This document shows, one piece after another, positions 28,314 to 37,684 of a stretch of DNA of 64,000 nt. Where the stretch lies: NCBI RefSeq assembly GCF_021532315.1, contig NZ_JAKGAO010000026.1:1-64000 (forward strand), written 5' to 3'. Made by a program: the position numbers and the translations under genes. How positions within the stretch are numbered: the first letter of the stretch is position 1; each line of letters begins with the position of its first letter. The DNA comes from Paenibacillus tarimensis (GTDB lineage: Bacteria; Bacillota; Bacilli; Paenibacillales; Paenibacillaceae). The notes under the pieces are model-generated. The model ran no database searches. It saw only the letters and a program-made list of their open reading frames with translations, and was not told where the DNA came from.

Positions 28314-28814
28314 TTGAAGAAGGTTTTGGCATCCATGGTTTTCTTCTTATGTATGATGACCTTCACGGCTGCGAGCGTCTTCGCGGATTCCAGGCTCGAC
28401 AATGAAATCAGTGACTTGATTGGCATCAAGTACAAATCGGGTGGCTCCACTACGAGCGGCTTTGACTGCTCCGGCTTCACCTCCTATGTATTCCGCCAGT
28501 TCAAGATCGAGCTTCCGCGCACATCGGCAGCACAGTCGAAGGTTGGCAAGAAGGTAGCCAAAGAGAATCTTCAAGCTGGAGATCTCGTATTTTTCAACAC
28601 TAGCGGCAAAGGTGTCTCCCACGTAGGCATCTTCGTAGGCAACGGCAAGTTTGCTCATTCGTCCTCCAGCAAAGGCGTGACGATCAGCAAGCTAAGCGAT
28701 TCGTACTACGTGAAGCGTTACATGGGCGCACGTCGTGTCATGAATGCCGATACCTATGAGGCAATTGCCGCAGAGCCTTCAGATCTTCCTGAAGGAGATG
28801 GCGATCAGGATTGA
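28314..28814 (+). CDS. secreted NlpC/P60 cell-wall hydrolase
   Basis: Small exported peptidoglycan hydrolase of 166 residues. Signal peptide of about 25 residues (MKKVLASMVFFLCMMTFTAASVFA), then a single NlpC/P60 domain with the catalytic triad Cys52 (FDCSGF), His103 (VSHVGIF) and His115 (FAHSS). Such enzymes cut D-Glu-meso-DAP bonds in stem peptides. There are no SH3 or LysM binding repeats, so it is the minimal form. The start is TTG, nine bases after AAGGGG, which is inside the c-di-AMP riboswitch. The regulation agrees with the known link of c-di-AMP to wall hydrolases. Confidence 0.92.
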   Translation: MKKVLASMVFFLCMMTFTAASVFADSRLDNEISDLIGIKYKSGGSTTSGFDCSGFTSYVFRQFKIELPRTSAAQSKVGKKVAKENLQAGDLVFFNTSGKGVSHVGIFVGNGKFAHSSSSKGVTISKLSDSYYVKRYMGARRVMNADTYEAIAAEPSDLPEGDGDQD

Positions 28815-28845
28815 TTCGCCGCAAAAGCTTTACGCTTGCTTGATT

Positions 28846-28893
28846 GAACCGCAGCCCTGTCCCTGCCCGGATAGAGTCTGCGGTTCCTTTTTT
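28846..28893 (+). terminator. terminator after the NlpC/P60 gene
   Basis: Hairpin GAACCGCAG...CTGCGGTTC followed by C and six T. Confidence 0.88.
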
Positions 28894-28929
28894 ATATACT
28901 ATAACCTGTCTGCCAGGGGGAACATCCCG

Positions 28930-30285
28930 ATGTATCTGTTCATACACCGCAAGGATCTCCGAACCTCCGACCTGCGCTTGTTCGACGTGCTGCGCGGCTC
29001 CAATATGCAAGGACTTCATACGGTTATTCTCGATCCGCGGCTTATCGACGGCCGTTTGACCAGTCACAGCTGCAGGAATTTCCTGCTTCAAGCAGCCCGT
29101 CTGGACATGCTGTACCGGCAGCAGAACCGCAAGCTCTATCTCTTATACGGTGATCCAGCCGAAGTGGTTACAGCCATTGCGCACGTACACCCGCTCCGCC
29201 TGACTGCTGTTCATGCCGACCACACACCCTATGCTATTGAGCGCGATGCCAGAATGCGGCACGCCGCCGAAACAGCGGGAGCGGTTTGGCTGTCGGAAGA
29301 CGACCTGCCGCTGGCTGACCTTGGCGATTTTCAGACTTATACAGCGAGAAACGAGCCTTATAAGGTTTTTACCCCGTTTTACCGCAAGTGGAACAGCTAT
29401 ATAAGACAATTTTTTCGCCCCTCCTCCCAAGTTAGCCTGACAGATCTTCCGGAAAATGCCGAGCTGGACAGAACGGTGACAGACCGCTTCGCGCTGCCGC
29501 CGCTCGTCAGCAATGCCCTTCAAGCTCTGCGGGAAGAAGCACGCAGCAGCCTGTCAGCCCCCGAAGCCGAGCTCAGGCGTTTCGTTAAGGGCGGGCCACT
29601 CACGGCTTACAGCAGCCGGCGTGACAGCTATGCGGACATTGGCAGCACCAGCGGGTTGTCCCGGTTTTTGAACACGGGCGCCCTGTCGGCGAGGCAGATT
29701 TATCAGGCGGCTGCTGAACAGGAAGGCTCAGAGAGCTGGCTGCGGCAGCTGGCCTGGCGGGACTTTTATCTGTACCAAGCCGTCTATCATCAGGACTTCT
29801 TCCGCTATGAGCAGCTCTATGACTTTGGGCAACTGTCAGACCGGCACCTTGAAGCTTGGACGTCAGCCAGAACCGGTATCCCCATCATCGACGCAGCTAT
29901 GACGCAGCTCCGTGAGACCGGCGAGCTTCCTAACCGCCTGCGCATGATCACCGCCATGTTCCTGACCAAAAACCTGCTCTGCCCATTCCCGCTTGGCGAG
30001 CAGTATTTTCGCTCGTCCCTAAACGACTACGACAATACGCTTAACCGCGGCGGCTGGCTTTGGAGCTCTTCACTTGGCTACGACCCTTCACCTTATTTCC
30101 GGATTATGAATCCGGTGACCCAGTCGATGAAGCATGACCCCGAAGGGCAATATATCCGCCGGTGGCTGCCCGAGCTTCGCCATCTGGCCGGGCGCGACCT
30201 GCACGCTCCCCGTCCGCAGGCTATTGTGGACCTTAAGGCATCCCGCGCAAGAGCCATTGAAGTGTACCGGACCATTCTGCGCTAG
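28930..30285 (+). CDS. phr: deoxyribodipyrimidine photolyase (cryptochrome/photolyase family)
   Basis: FAD enzyme of 451 residues that repairs UV-induced cyclobutane pyrimidine dimers with blue light. The N-terminal alpha/beta antenna domain begins MYLFIHRKDLRTSDL; the FAD domain shows TAYSSRRD, SWLRQLAWRDFYLY, the signature TGIPIIDAAMTQLRETGELPNR region and NRGGWLWSSSLGYDPSPYFRIMNP. These match class I CPD photolyases. The ATG at 28930 has AGGGGG nine bases upstream; the frame is open for 62 codons further up but that part overlaps the NlpC/P60 gene and its terminator. It has its own transcription unit. Confidence 0.93.
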   Translation: MYLFIHRKDLRTSDLRLFDVLRGSNMQGLHTVILDPRLIDGRLTSHSCRNFLLQAARLDMLYRQQNRKLYLLYGDPAEVVTAIAHVHPLRLTAVHADHTPYAIERDARMRHAAETAGAVWLSEDDLPLADLGDFQTYTARNEPYKVFTPFYRKWNSYIRQFFRPSSQVSLTDLPENAELDRTVTDRFALPPLVSNALQALREEARSSLSAPEAELRRFVKGGPLTAYSSRRDSYADIGSTSGLSRFLNTGALSARQIYQAAAEQEGSESWLRQLAWRDFYLYQAVYHQDFFRYEQLYDFGQLSDRHLEAWTSARTGIPIIDAAMTQLRETGELPNRLRMITAMFLTKNLLCPFPLGEQYFRSSLNDYDNTLNRGGWLWSSSLGYDPSPYFRIMNPVTQSMKHDPEGQYIRRWLPELRHLAGRDLHAPRPQAIVDLKASRARAIEVYRTILR

Positions 30286-30441
30286 ATAGAACTGCCTGCC
30301 AACTGTTCTTCATGCTTGCTGAGGGCAGCATCCGGGTTATACTGGTAAAATAATGATAGATTTGTTAGGGCGGAGCTTACTACCCTGTTTCTCTCAGCTG
30401 TAACACTGCCTATTCGACGATCTGTAAAAGGGGCTGATCCT

Positions 30442-33400
30442 GTGAATCCTGTTTCCTCTCCCCTGTCCACCTTCCATCCCGCACTTGCCGGATGGTTCGT
30501 AGCTTCCTTTGGTGAGCCTACCGATGTGCAGAAGCAGGCATGGGAAGCCATCGCTTCCGGCCAGCATACCCTGATTGCGGCCCCAACGGGTTCAGGTAAA
30601 ACACTCGCTGCCCTGCTGCCCTGTATGGATCGCGCGATACGATCCGCCATGTCCGGCCGCAGACCTGAGGCGGGTGTCCAAACCCTATATATAACGCCGC
30701 TTAAGGCACTCAATAACGACATACATCATCATGTCATCCGGTTCGCCGAAGCCATTGGAGAAGCTGCCGTAGAAGGCGGTTATGCTGATTGGCCCGGGCT
30801 TCATGCTGCTGTGCGGACCGGCGACACGACATCTGCCCAGCGGGCGGCTATGCTGCGCCGCCCCCCTGACATTCTCATTACTACACCAGAGTCGCTCTAT
30901 ATCCTTCTGACCTCTGCCAAAGGCCGGCATATGCTGCGGGGAGTGGAACAGGTCATTGTCGATGAAATTCACGATTTGGCCGCTGACAAGCGGGGCTCTC
31001 ATTTGTCTCTGTCCCTTGAGCGCCTGGCAGCGCTGTGCGGCAGCCCGGTACAGCGCATAGGCGTATCCGCCACCCAAAAGCCGATGCAGCGGATTGCCCG
31101 TTATCTGGCCGGCTGGGAGGAACCCCCGGGACAGCCGTTCCGTTCACAGCCGTTGACACCCCTGGCCGATCCGTATATTCAGGATCTGGAGGAGCATCCG
31201 CTTGGCTATACCCCCCGGCCTGTTACGATTGTGCAGAGCCGCATGTCCAAGCAGTTCCAGCTTACGGTTACGATGCCCGACGCGGAGAAGCCGGGACAGG
31301 GGCACAACAGGGAAACCGTCTGGTTCCCTCTGCTCGACCGGTTAATGCAGCTGATGGGTGACAGCCGCTCCGTCCTCATCTTTACCAACAGCCGCCGGCT
31401 GTGCGAACGGCTCTGTCTGCGGCTGAATGACTATACCGGGCATGAGATTGCTAAGGCTCACCATGGCAGCCTCTCACGCGAGCGGCGTTTGGAAGTGGAA
31501 GCCCAGCTTAAGAGCGGGGAGCTTCGGGTTCTGGTTGCCACTTCATCTCTTGAGCTTGGCATTGACGTCGGGCATATCGACCTTGTCCTGCAGATTGACT
31601 CGCCGCTCGATACAGCCAGCGGCATTCAGCGGATCGGCCGGGCCGGCCATGCAGTCGGGGATATCAGCCGAGGCGTCATTCTCGCCCGCAGCCGGGGCAC
31701 TCTGCCCGAAATCGCTGTGCTTGCCCGGCGGATCGGCAGCCGTGATATTGAGCCGATCAAGCTTCCCCGCAACCCGCTTGATGTCTTGTCCCAGCATACG
31801 GTCGCCATGGCAGCTGCAGAGGAGCACGACCTGAACGGGCTATACCGCCTAATCTGCCGGAGCGACAGCTTTCGCACCTTTCCGCTCGAACGGCTCACCG
31901 CTATGGTACAGGTGCTCGGAGGGTACTATCCATTTGTTAAACCGCTGATCCGCTATGATGCAGCCACAGGACAGATCGGCAAGCGGGCGAACTCATCCAT
32001 GGCGGCGTTCACAGGGGCCGGAACGATACCCTCAAGCTCTGCCTTTCCGGTTCACCATGCGGGGAGCCGCTCGCATCTTGGCGAACTGGATGAAGAATTC
32101 ATCCACGAGAGCCGGGTCGGTGATGTGTTTCAGCTTGGGACGAGCTCCTGGATGATCCAAGAGATCCGCAAGGACCGCGTGTATGTGACAGAGGCAGGCA
32201 ACCGGTACAGCGAGATTCCCTTTTGGCGTAACGAAGGTACAGGCAGGTCCTATGATAATGGGCGGCTGGTCGGCCAGCTTTGGGAAGAGATCGCGGCTCG
32301 GCTTATGGCAGGTCCAACATCTGCTGAAGCGGATTTAAGCACGGCAGAGTGGCTCCGCCGCTCCTCCCATTTTGACGAGCAGGCCGCAAGCACTCTGATC
32401 AGCTATGTAAGGGCGCAGATGGCGGTCAGTGATATTCCGACGCATAAGCGGCTTGTGGTCGAATATTACCGGGATTTAACGGACCGCACCCATGTTATTC
32501 TTCATAATCACTGGGGACGCCGCGTTAACCGGACCTGGCTTCTTGCTATCGAGAAGCAGCTTCAGGAGATTCTCCCCTACCGCCTGTACGGTAACGCGAA
32601 GGACAGCGGCATAGAATTCGTTCTGCCTGATTGGGACCCCTCGTGGCTCCAGGCAGTCTGGAAGGTAACGCCCGATACACTGGAGCCCTTGCTGAGTGAA
32701 GCCATTACCGGTTCTCCTCTGCTGGCCATTGCTTTCCGCCGTCTGGCAGAAACCTCCCTACTGCTCTCCCGGAGCTTCACCCGGACACCGATGTGGCAGA
32801 AACGGATGCGGAGCGAAGAGCTGCTGAAGGATTCACTGCCCTTTGCTGCCGAATTCCCTTATCTGCATGAAGCGGTATGGGAGTGTCTCCATCACTACCT
32901 GGATCTGAATCAGCTAAAGGAAGCACTTCAGGACATCCAGCAGGGGACAATGGAGATTACGGTGCGGGAGACCAGACATCCGTCTCCGCTCGCCGCCCAG
33001 TTCATTGCAGACTATGTCAATATGCAGCTGTATGAAGGAGACAGCTTGAATGATGCGGTCCAGCTCCAGCTGCTGCATATCAGCAAGGAGCTTACAGCGG
33101 AAATGTTTGGTCAGGATTCTGTCCGGCAGGCCATATCAGAATCTGTACTGCAGCAGGAACAAGAACGCTTATCCATGCTGCCGCATCAACTAAAGGACGA
33201 AGCTGACTGCTATCAGCTGCTGAAGCAGCGAGGGGACAGCAGCACGGAGGATTTGGTCCGGCTTGGCGGGGAGGCCGTTACTTCCTGGCTCGCTGAGCTG
33301 CAGCGCACCGGGCGAATCACACAGCTGCCCTTCGGCACCAGCACCTGCTGGATCTGTGCGGATGAAACGGAACTTTACCGTTCCTTTCCTCATTCCCGGG

Positions 33401-34989
33401 CTTCGGTCGCCTTCATTGCCGGCCGGTATGCTGACCGTGTGCTGTCCTTTACCGACGCTGATCTGCAGGCCAGCTACCCAGTTCTGAATTCTAAGCAGGC
33501 AAGCGAGGTAATTGAAGAGCTGCTGAGGCTGGAGCGGATTGAGCAGGCTCCCTTTGCCAGCTCTCCGGACGAACGGTTGTGGATGAGCAGCCGCACCGCC
33601 TCGCGCATGATCCGCTTGTCTATCCGCGAAGCGCGCAACGAAGCCGAGCCTTCGGAGGCTGCCGAATGGCTGGTAAGGGCAGCCGCCCTGCAGCATGTCT
33701 TGCCCGCTGCCCAGGTACGGGGAAGCGAAGGACTGCGCAGCGTTATCGCCAAGCTGCAGGGCTTCTTCCTTCCGGTCGCATTATGGGAAAGCGTCATCCT
33801 CCCGTCCCGCATCCCGGATTACCGGAAGGAAGATCTTGACCTGTTATGCGCATCCGGAGAGGTCGTCTGGATAGGACGCAGGGAAGAAGGCGGCAAGGAG
33901 GGCAAGGTTGCCTTCTTCCTCGCGGAATCCAAATCCTTGTATGCTCCGTTCCTTAAGCAGTCTGCCGAAGCCGGAACGAAGCATCCTGAGCTGCTCTCCT
34001 TAATTCGCCGTACAGGCGCCAGCTTCCTGACCCGGCTGGCCAGAGAAGCAGGCAAGCTTCCTTCTGAGCTGCTGGAGCTGCTGCTAGACCTGGTGTGGGA
34101 GGGCCATATATCCAACGATCAGTTCGCTCCGCTGAGGATACAAGCCCATACGAAGGGCAAGCAGCTGGCCAGGACCGGCTCGGGGCAGGGCAGGTGGTAC
34201 CCGGTCAGTACGCTCCATGATACTGCCTCACCCGCCCTGCCCGCGGAGCTTCACTTCCCGCCCGGCAATATGGCCGAAAGCGAAGTGTCTCAGACAGCTG
34301 CTCATTCTGGAGAGGGTGAAGCTGCAGGGGAGTTGGCCTCACTCTCTAATGAGCAGATGCCGGAGCATTCGGCCATGGCCTGGACAAGGCATTTGCTGAA
34401 CAGCCACGGTATTATTACCCATGAGCTTGTCGCTCATGCCTCTCCATACAGCTGGGATACGCTGCTCCCCATCATGAAGCAGCTCGAGGAATGGGGCGTT
34501 ATGACGCGCGGCTTCTTCATCCGCGGCGTACCCGCCATGCAGTTCATATCCCGTGATCTGTCTCCCAAGCTTCAACCGGCTGACGGAGCAGCCGGAACAG
34601 GTTCTATTACCGTGCTTTCAGCTGCCGATCCCGCCAATCTGTTTGGTCTGGTGACACCCTGGCCGGAGAGCCGGGGATCTGCATTTGCACGCAAACCGGG
34701 CAACTATATGGTACTGGATGGAGGCGGCCAGTGGCTGCTATGGATTGAGGGAGGCGGACGAAAGATCCACTGGCTTGTCAATCCTAATGAGGTTGCAGGA
34801 GACCCGGCGGACATCCTTCGCTCTGCTTTCCAGGCAATGATGCGCCTCCAAGCCGTAAGCAAAATCAAGGTCAGCTTCTGGAATAGCACTCCCGTCGCAC
34901 ACTCGGAAGGCGAGCCCTTCCTGCGCGCTCTCGGCGCAGAACGGGATAAAGACTCTCTCGTGCTGTGGCGCAGCCAGCTTGCACCCTAG
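30442..34989 (+). CDS. Lhr-type large superfamily 2 helicase
   Basis: ATP-dependent helicase of 1515 residues, the size of the long form of Lhr in E. coli. Motifs of SF2 are visible: Q-like FGEPTDVQKQAW, Walker A APTGSGKT (47-54), TPLKAL, DEIH (174-177), SAT (209-211), and in the second RecA domain FTNSRRLCERL, TSSLELGIDVG and QRIGRAGH. The winged-helix and beta-barrel Lhr core follows, then a long C-terminal extension. Lhr is an actinobacterial and proteobacterial repair helicase; it is less usual in Bacillales. GTG start with AAGGGG eight bases upstream. The gene stands next to the photolyase gene, which suggests, but does not prove, a role in DNA repair. Confidence 0.9.
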   Translation: MNPVSSPLSTFHPALAGWFVASFGEPTDVQKQAWEAIASGQHTLIAAPTGSGKTLAALLPCMDRAIRSAMSGRRPEAGVQTLYITPLKALNNDIHHHVIRFAEAIGEAAVEGGYADWPGLHAAVRTGDTTSAQRAAMLRRPPDILITTPESLYILLTSAKGRHMLRGVEQVIVDEIHDLAADKRGSHLSLSLERLAALCGSPVQRIGVSATQKPMQRIARYLAGWEEPPGQPFRSQPLTPLADPYIQDLEEHPLGYTPRPVTIVQSRMSKQFQLTVTMPDAEKPGQGHNRETVWFPLLDRLMQLMGDSRSVLIFTNSRRLCERLCLRLNDYTGHEIAKAHHGSLSRERRLEVEAQLKSGELRVLVATSSLELGIDVGHIDLVLQIDSPLDTASGIQRIGRAGHAVGDISRGVILARSRGTLPEIAVLARRIGSRDIEPIKLPRNPLDVLSQHTVAMAAAEEHDLNGLYRLICRSDSFRTFPLERLTAMVQVLGGYYPFVKPLIRYDAATGQIGKRANSSMAAFTGAGTIPSSSAFPVHHAGSRSHLGELDEEFIHESRVGDVFQLGTSSWMIQEIRKDRVYVTEAGNRYSEIPFWRNEGTGRSYDNGRLVGQLWEEIAARLMAGPTSAEADLSTAEWLRRSSHFDEQAASTLISYVRAQMAVSDIPTHKRLVVEYYRDLTDRTHVILHNHWGRRVNRTWLLAIEKQLQEILPYRLYGNAKDSGIEFVLPDWDPSWLQAVWKVTPDTLEPLLSEAITGSPLLAIAFRRLAETSLLLSRSFTRTPMWQKRMRSEELLKDSLPFAAEFPYLHEAVWECLHHYLDLNQLKEALQDIQQGTMEITVRETRHPSPLAAQFIADYVNMQLYEGDSLNDAVQLQLLHISKELTAEMFGQDSVRQAISESVLQQEQERLSMLPHQLKDEADCYQLLKQRGDSSTEDLVRLGGEAVTSWLAELQRTGRITQLPFGTSTCWICADETELYRSFPHSRASVAFIAGRYADRVLSFTDADLQASYPVLNSKQASEVIEELLRLERIEQAPFASSPDERLWMSSRTASRMIRLSIREARNEAEPSEAAEWLVRAAALQHVLPAAQVRGSEGLRSVIAKLQGFFLPVALWESVILPSRIPDYRKEDLDLLCASGEVVWIGRREEGGKEGKVAFFLAESKSLYAPFLKQSAEAGTKHPELLSLIRRTGASFLTRLAREAGKLPSELLELLLDLVWEGHISNDQFAPLRIQAHTKGKQLARTGSGQGRWYPVSTLHDTASPALPAELHFPPGNMAESEVSQTAAHSGEGEAAGELASLSNEQMPEHSAMAWTRHLLNSHGIITHELVAHASPYSWDTLLPIMKQLEEWGVMTRGFFIRGVPAMQFISRDLSPKLQPADGAAGTGSITVLSAADPANLFGLVTPWPESRGSAFARKPGNYMVLDGGGQWLLWIEGGGRKIHWLVNPNEVAGDPADILRSAFQAMMRLQAVSKIKVSFWNSTPVAHSEGEPFLRALGAERDKDSLVLWRSQLAP

Positions 34990-35059
34990 AAGATGCCCGT
35001 CCTAGACATGCCCTTACCGCTAAAAGCCCAGCCGCAGCTGCGTCAGCTGCCACAATGCG

Positions 35060-35104
35060 AAAGAACCTCCTGCCTACCTGTTAAGGTGCTGGCGGAGGTT
35101 CTTT
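35060..35104. terminator. bidirectional terminator after the helicase gene
   Basis: Inverted repeat AAAGAACCTCC / GGAGGTTCTTT with 23 bases between, in the gap of two convergent genes. Tails are only weakly T-rich. Confidence 0.6.
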
Positions 35105-35172
35105 CCGTTATAGCAGTCCATGGCATAAAGATTCTATGGCATTCCTGGCCATTAAGCAGACGGTATCCCAGG

Positions 35173-37482
35173 CTACAGCAGCTGAGCCGTGTATTGAATC
35201 GGCCGGTATTCCAGCCACTCCCGCTCCAGCTTGTCTCCCTCTCCGCTAATCAGACGGCTTGGGGCCAGCTGAATATGAACCGAATCCGTCGCCCCCAGCA
35301 CATAAGGAGAAGCCAGCTTGACGCGCAGGGACTGTCCGGGCATCGACGTCTCATCCCATTGGATCGATTCAACCTGCAGCGGAACCAGCGCATCGTTCCG
35401 CAGCACGTATATATCTGCGATAACTTCCGCCCAGTAGAAGATATTCGTCGCATCTGCGGCCAGCTCTTGATTAAAACCAACGGTAAGCTCCTGAACCGGT
35501 ACATCCCATTCAACCGGGTATAGAACAGCGTCAAGTCCCACATTAATGATGGTAACGAACGGGGCATAGGCGCCTTCCCCAAGCTGAACCCGGATATCCC
35601 GCTCGAAATAATAGTTACCCTCTGTCGGGTGATATATGTCGAGAGCGGCATCTGTCCAGTTGAAGTTCTCGGGTACAAAAGCAAGCTCCGGTGCAGCTGA
35701 TTGCACAGCCTGTTGAATGCGCAATTTGGCCGCTTCACTTAAGGGTTCTGTGAAGGTAATCGTCGTAGACGGGGATAAGTAAGGCTCCCCCGCCATCAGC
35801 ACCTCTGGACCTGATCTTGTACTGTAATCAGGAAGCGCCACCCCCTCAAGCTGGATGGCTGTACCGTTTAAGCCGTACACGTTACGCCCTTCCCCTGCCA
35901 AGGTCAAGCTCCTGTTCCCGATATCGTATGCTTCGGCCAATGAAATATCATTCGTTACATACACACGGGAAACGCCGATCTCCTGTACCGCCTCAATAAG
36001 TGCCTCGGGTGTATGGGCAAAGGCTTGGCCGGTTTCCTTATTATAGTAAGCGTAAAATCCACCCGGCAGGCGTGTAATAATCCCGTCCGGGTAGCCCTCA
36101 AGACCATGCACGATAATCTGATTGGCAATGCCATTCATCGCGCTCCTCAACTGATTATCCGTCGAGGCATTCGCAGTCAGCGTTATCCCCGGATGCAGGG
36201 TTGGAATAATGCCCTCATAACGCAGAGCTGTAATATCAACATTGTCCACTGCACTTCGCAGTTCCACAGAGCTGTCAAATCGCAGTACCTCTGAACTGCT
36301 GGACAGGCTGGCGCTCATTAGCTTAATGGCCTCTAAATCCGACCGTGCCGCAGCAGCCTGCAGCTCCGCGAAGGTCGAAACCGGCTGCTGGATACGGATA
36401 CTGTAATCCGCAGCATTCCATGCCGGGTCCTGGACCCGGACGATCATGTCCGAATTCACGGCTCCCGCAGATACGGCCATTCCCGTAACGGCATCTAAAA
36501 TATCTACGCTGCTTCCCTCCGGTGCCTGCAGATGCTCCTTCAGCTCTTCCGCGCTCATCGCTGCGGGGACATACAGCCCACCGTCTACCCGCTCCAAGTG
36601 TTCATTAGCACCGTATGTCCAAAGATCAGTACCGACCTCAAGCGGCCTTGCTGGTTCCGCGGGAGCGGGAACGGCTGGTTCCGCCGGTTCCTGTACCGGT
36701 AATGCCTTAAGCGCCTGGTTTGCATAAAACAGCTTCAGCCATGCGTACATGATCTGCCGCGATGAAGCCGATGCCTCCTGCAGAACCTGCTCAGCTAGAA
36801 CCAGCTCTGCCTGCAGGGCTTCAACGGATGCTAGCGTATAAAACTCTCTTGCTGCCTGGGACGCCAGAAAGCCTTGTACCTCCTCAGCCAGCTGGCTGAG
36901 TTCGGCTGCAGCTGTGGAGCGTGCTTCGTCCGGTCTGGTCAGGGCAAGCAAATAACGCACATCCTCTTGACCAATACCCTCCGGTCCCACTATGTTAGAC
37001 GGCAATGCACCTGTCAGATAAGCCATTACCTGCCTGAAGGTTACCCTTTCCCCAGCCGGATCAATCCGGTCTTGAAGCGCCAGCTTGCCTCCCATGGTCA
37101 TAACCTGGTAATCAGCTTCCGGTTTGCTGGCCAGACCGTTTGCTCCGACCGCAGCTCCCGCCGCGGCCTGCAAACTGACGCTATCCACGTTAGGAAGCGG
37201 CCTGTTCAGCCTCAACGTTACTCTGGTACCTTCCACAGCCAGGTTGGATACCCGGACATCCGGCTGGTCAATAATGAATAAATCCTTGCCTGCTTCAAGC
37301 TCCCCGTCTTCATAAGGACGAATATTCTGATCGTATTTTAGGGTAACCGAATAGGGCTCCCGGCTCTCTGCCCCGACCAGCTGAGGACGGGTATCCCCTT
37401 GAGCGTACAGCGACGGCGGCATGGACGAGAACCATACCGCAAATAATAAGAGAGTGATGATGAATTTTCCCCGTTGATGCAA
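35173..37482 (-). CDS. large secreted protein with Ig-like and beta-rich segments, function unknown
   Basis: Exported protein of about 769 residues. Signal peptide with KFIITLLLFAVWF and a likely cut after SLYA. Residues about 30-130 (SVTLKYDQNIRP, VTLRLNRPLP) and about 660-760 (LTVGFNQEL, SLRVKLASP) look like bacterial Ig-like/SwmB-type beta sandwiches. Between them are a helical part (130-260), a Pro-Ala-Glu linker (EPAEPAVPAPAEPARP), and a region with regular short beta repeats (FAELQAAAARSDLEAIKL, LRFDSSVELRSAVDN) suggestive of a beta-helix. No catalytic motif or S-layer anchor is seen. I take TTG at 37482 as start (AGGTGGGGG five bases upstream); a GTG four codons earlier is possible. 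Confidence 0.75.
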   Translation of the reverse strand: MHQRGKFIITLLLFAVWFSSMPPSLYAQGDTRPQLVGAESREPYSVTLKYDQNIRPYEDGELEAGKDLFIIDQPDVRVSNLAVEGTRVTLRLNRPLPNVDSVSLQAAAGAAVGANGLASKPEADYQVMTMGGKLALQDRIDPAGERVTFRQVMAYLTGALPSNIVGPEGIGQEDVRYLLALTRPDEARSTAAAELSQLAEEVQGFLASQAAREFYTLASVEALQAELVLAEQVLQEASASSRQIMYAWLKLFYANQALKALPVQEPAEPAVPAPAEPARPLEVGTDLWTYGANEHLERVDGGLYVPAAMSAEELKEHLQAPEGSSVDILDAVTGMAVSAGAVNSDMIVRVQDPAWNAADYSIRIQQPVSTFAELQAAAARSDLEAIKLMSASLSSSSEVLRFDSSVELRSAVDNVDITALRYEGIIPTLHPGITLTANASTDNQLRSAMNGIANQIIVHGLEGYPDGIITRLPGGFYAYYNKETGQAFAHTPEALIEAVQEIGVSRVYVTNDISLAEAYDIGNRSLTLAGEGRNVYGLNGTAIQLEGVALPDYSTRSGPEVLMAGEPYLSPSTTITFTEPLSEAAKLRIQQAVQSAAPELAFVPENFNWTDAALDIYHPTEGNYYFERDIRVQLGEGAYAPFVTIINVGLDAVLYPVEWDVPVQELTVGFNQELAADATNIFYWAEVIADIYVLRNDALVPLQVESIQWDETSMPGQSLRVKLASPYVLGATDSVHIQLAPSRLISGEGDKLEREWLEYRPIQYTAQLL

Positions 37483-37684
37483 ACAAGCCCCCACCTTTAA
37501 CAGTTACTTCCCAAGCTTCCAAGGTCTCTTCTTGAAGTGTAGCACAGCCGCAAGATTACGAGCTATCCCTTTCTGTATGAGGCTGTTAAAAATTCGATAT
37601 GACTCTATCTTTTTTGGACCTGTCAGCCGATATATAGTTAGATATCGCTGCTTGTTCAGATTTCATAGTAAAGTAGGTCAGAGG

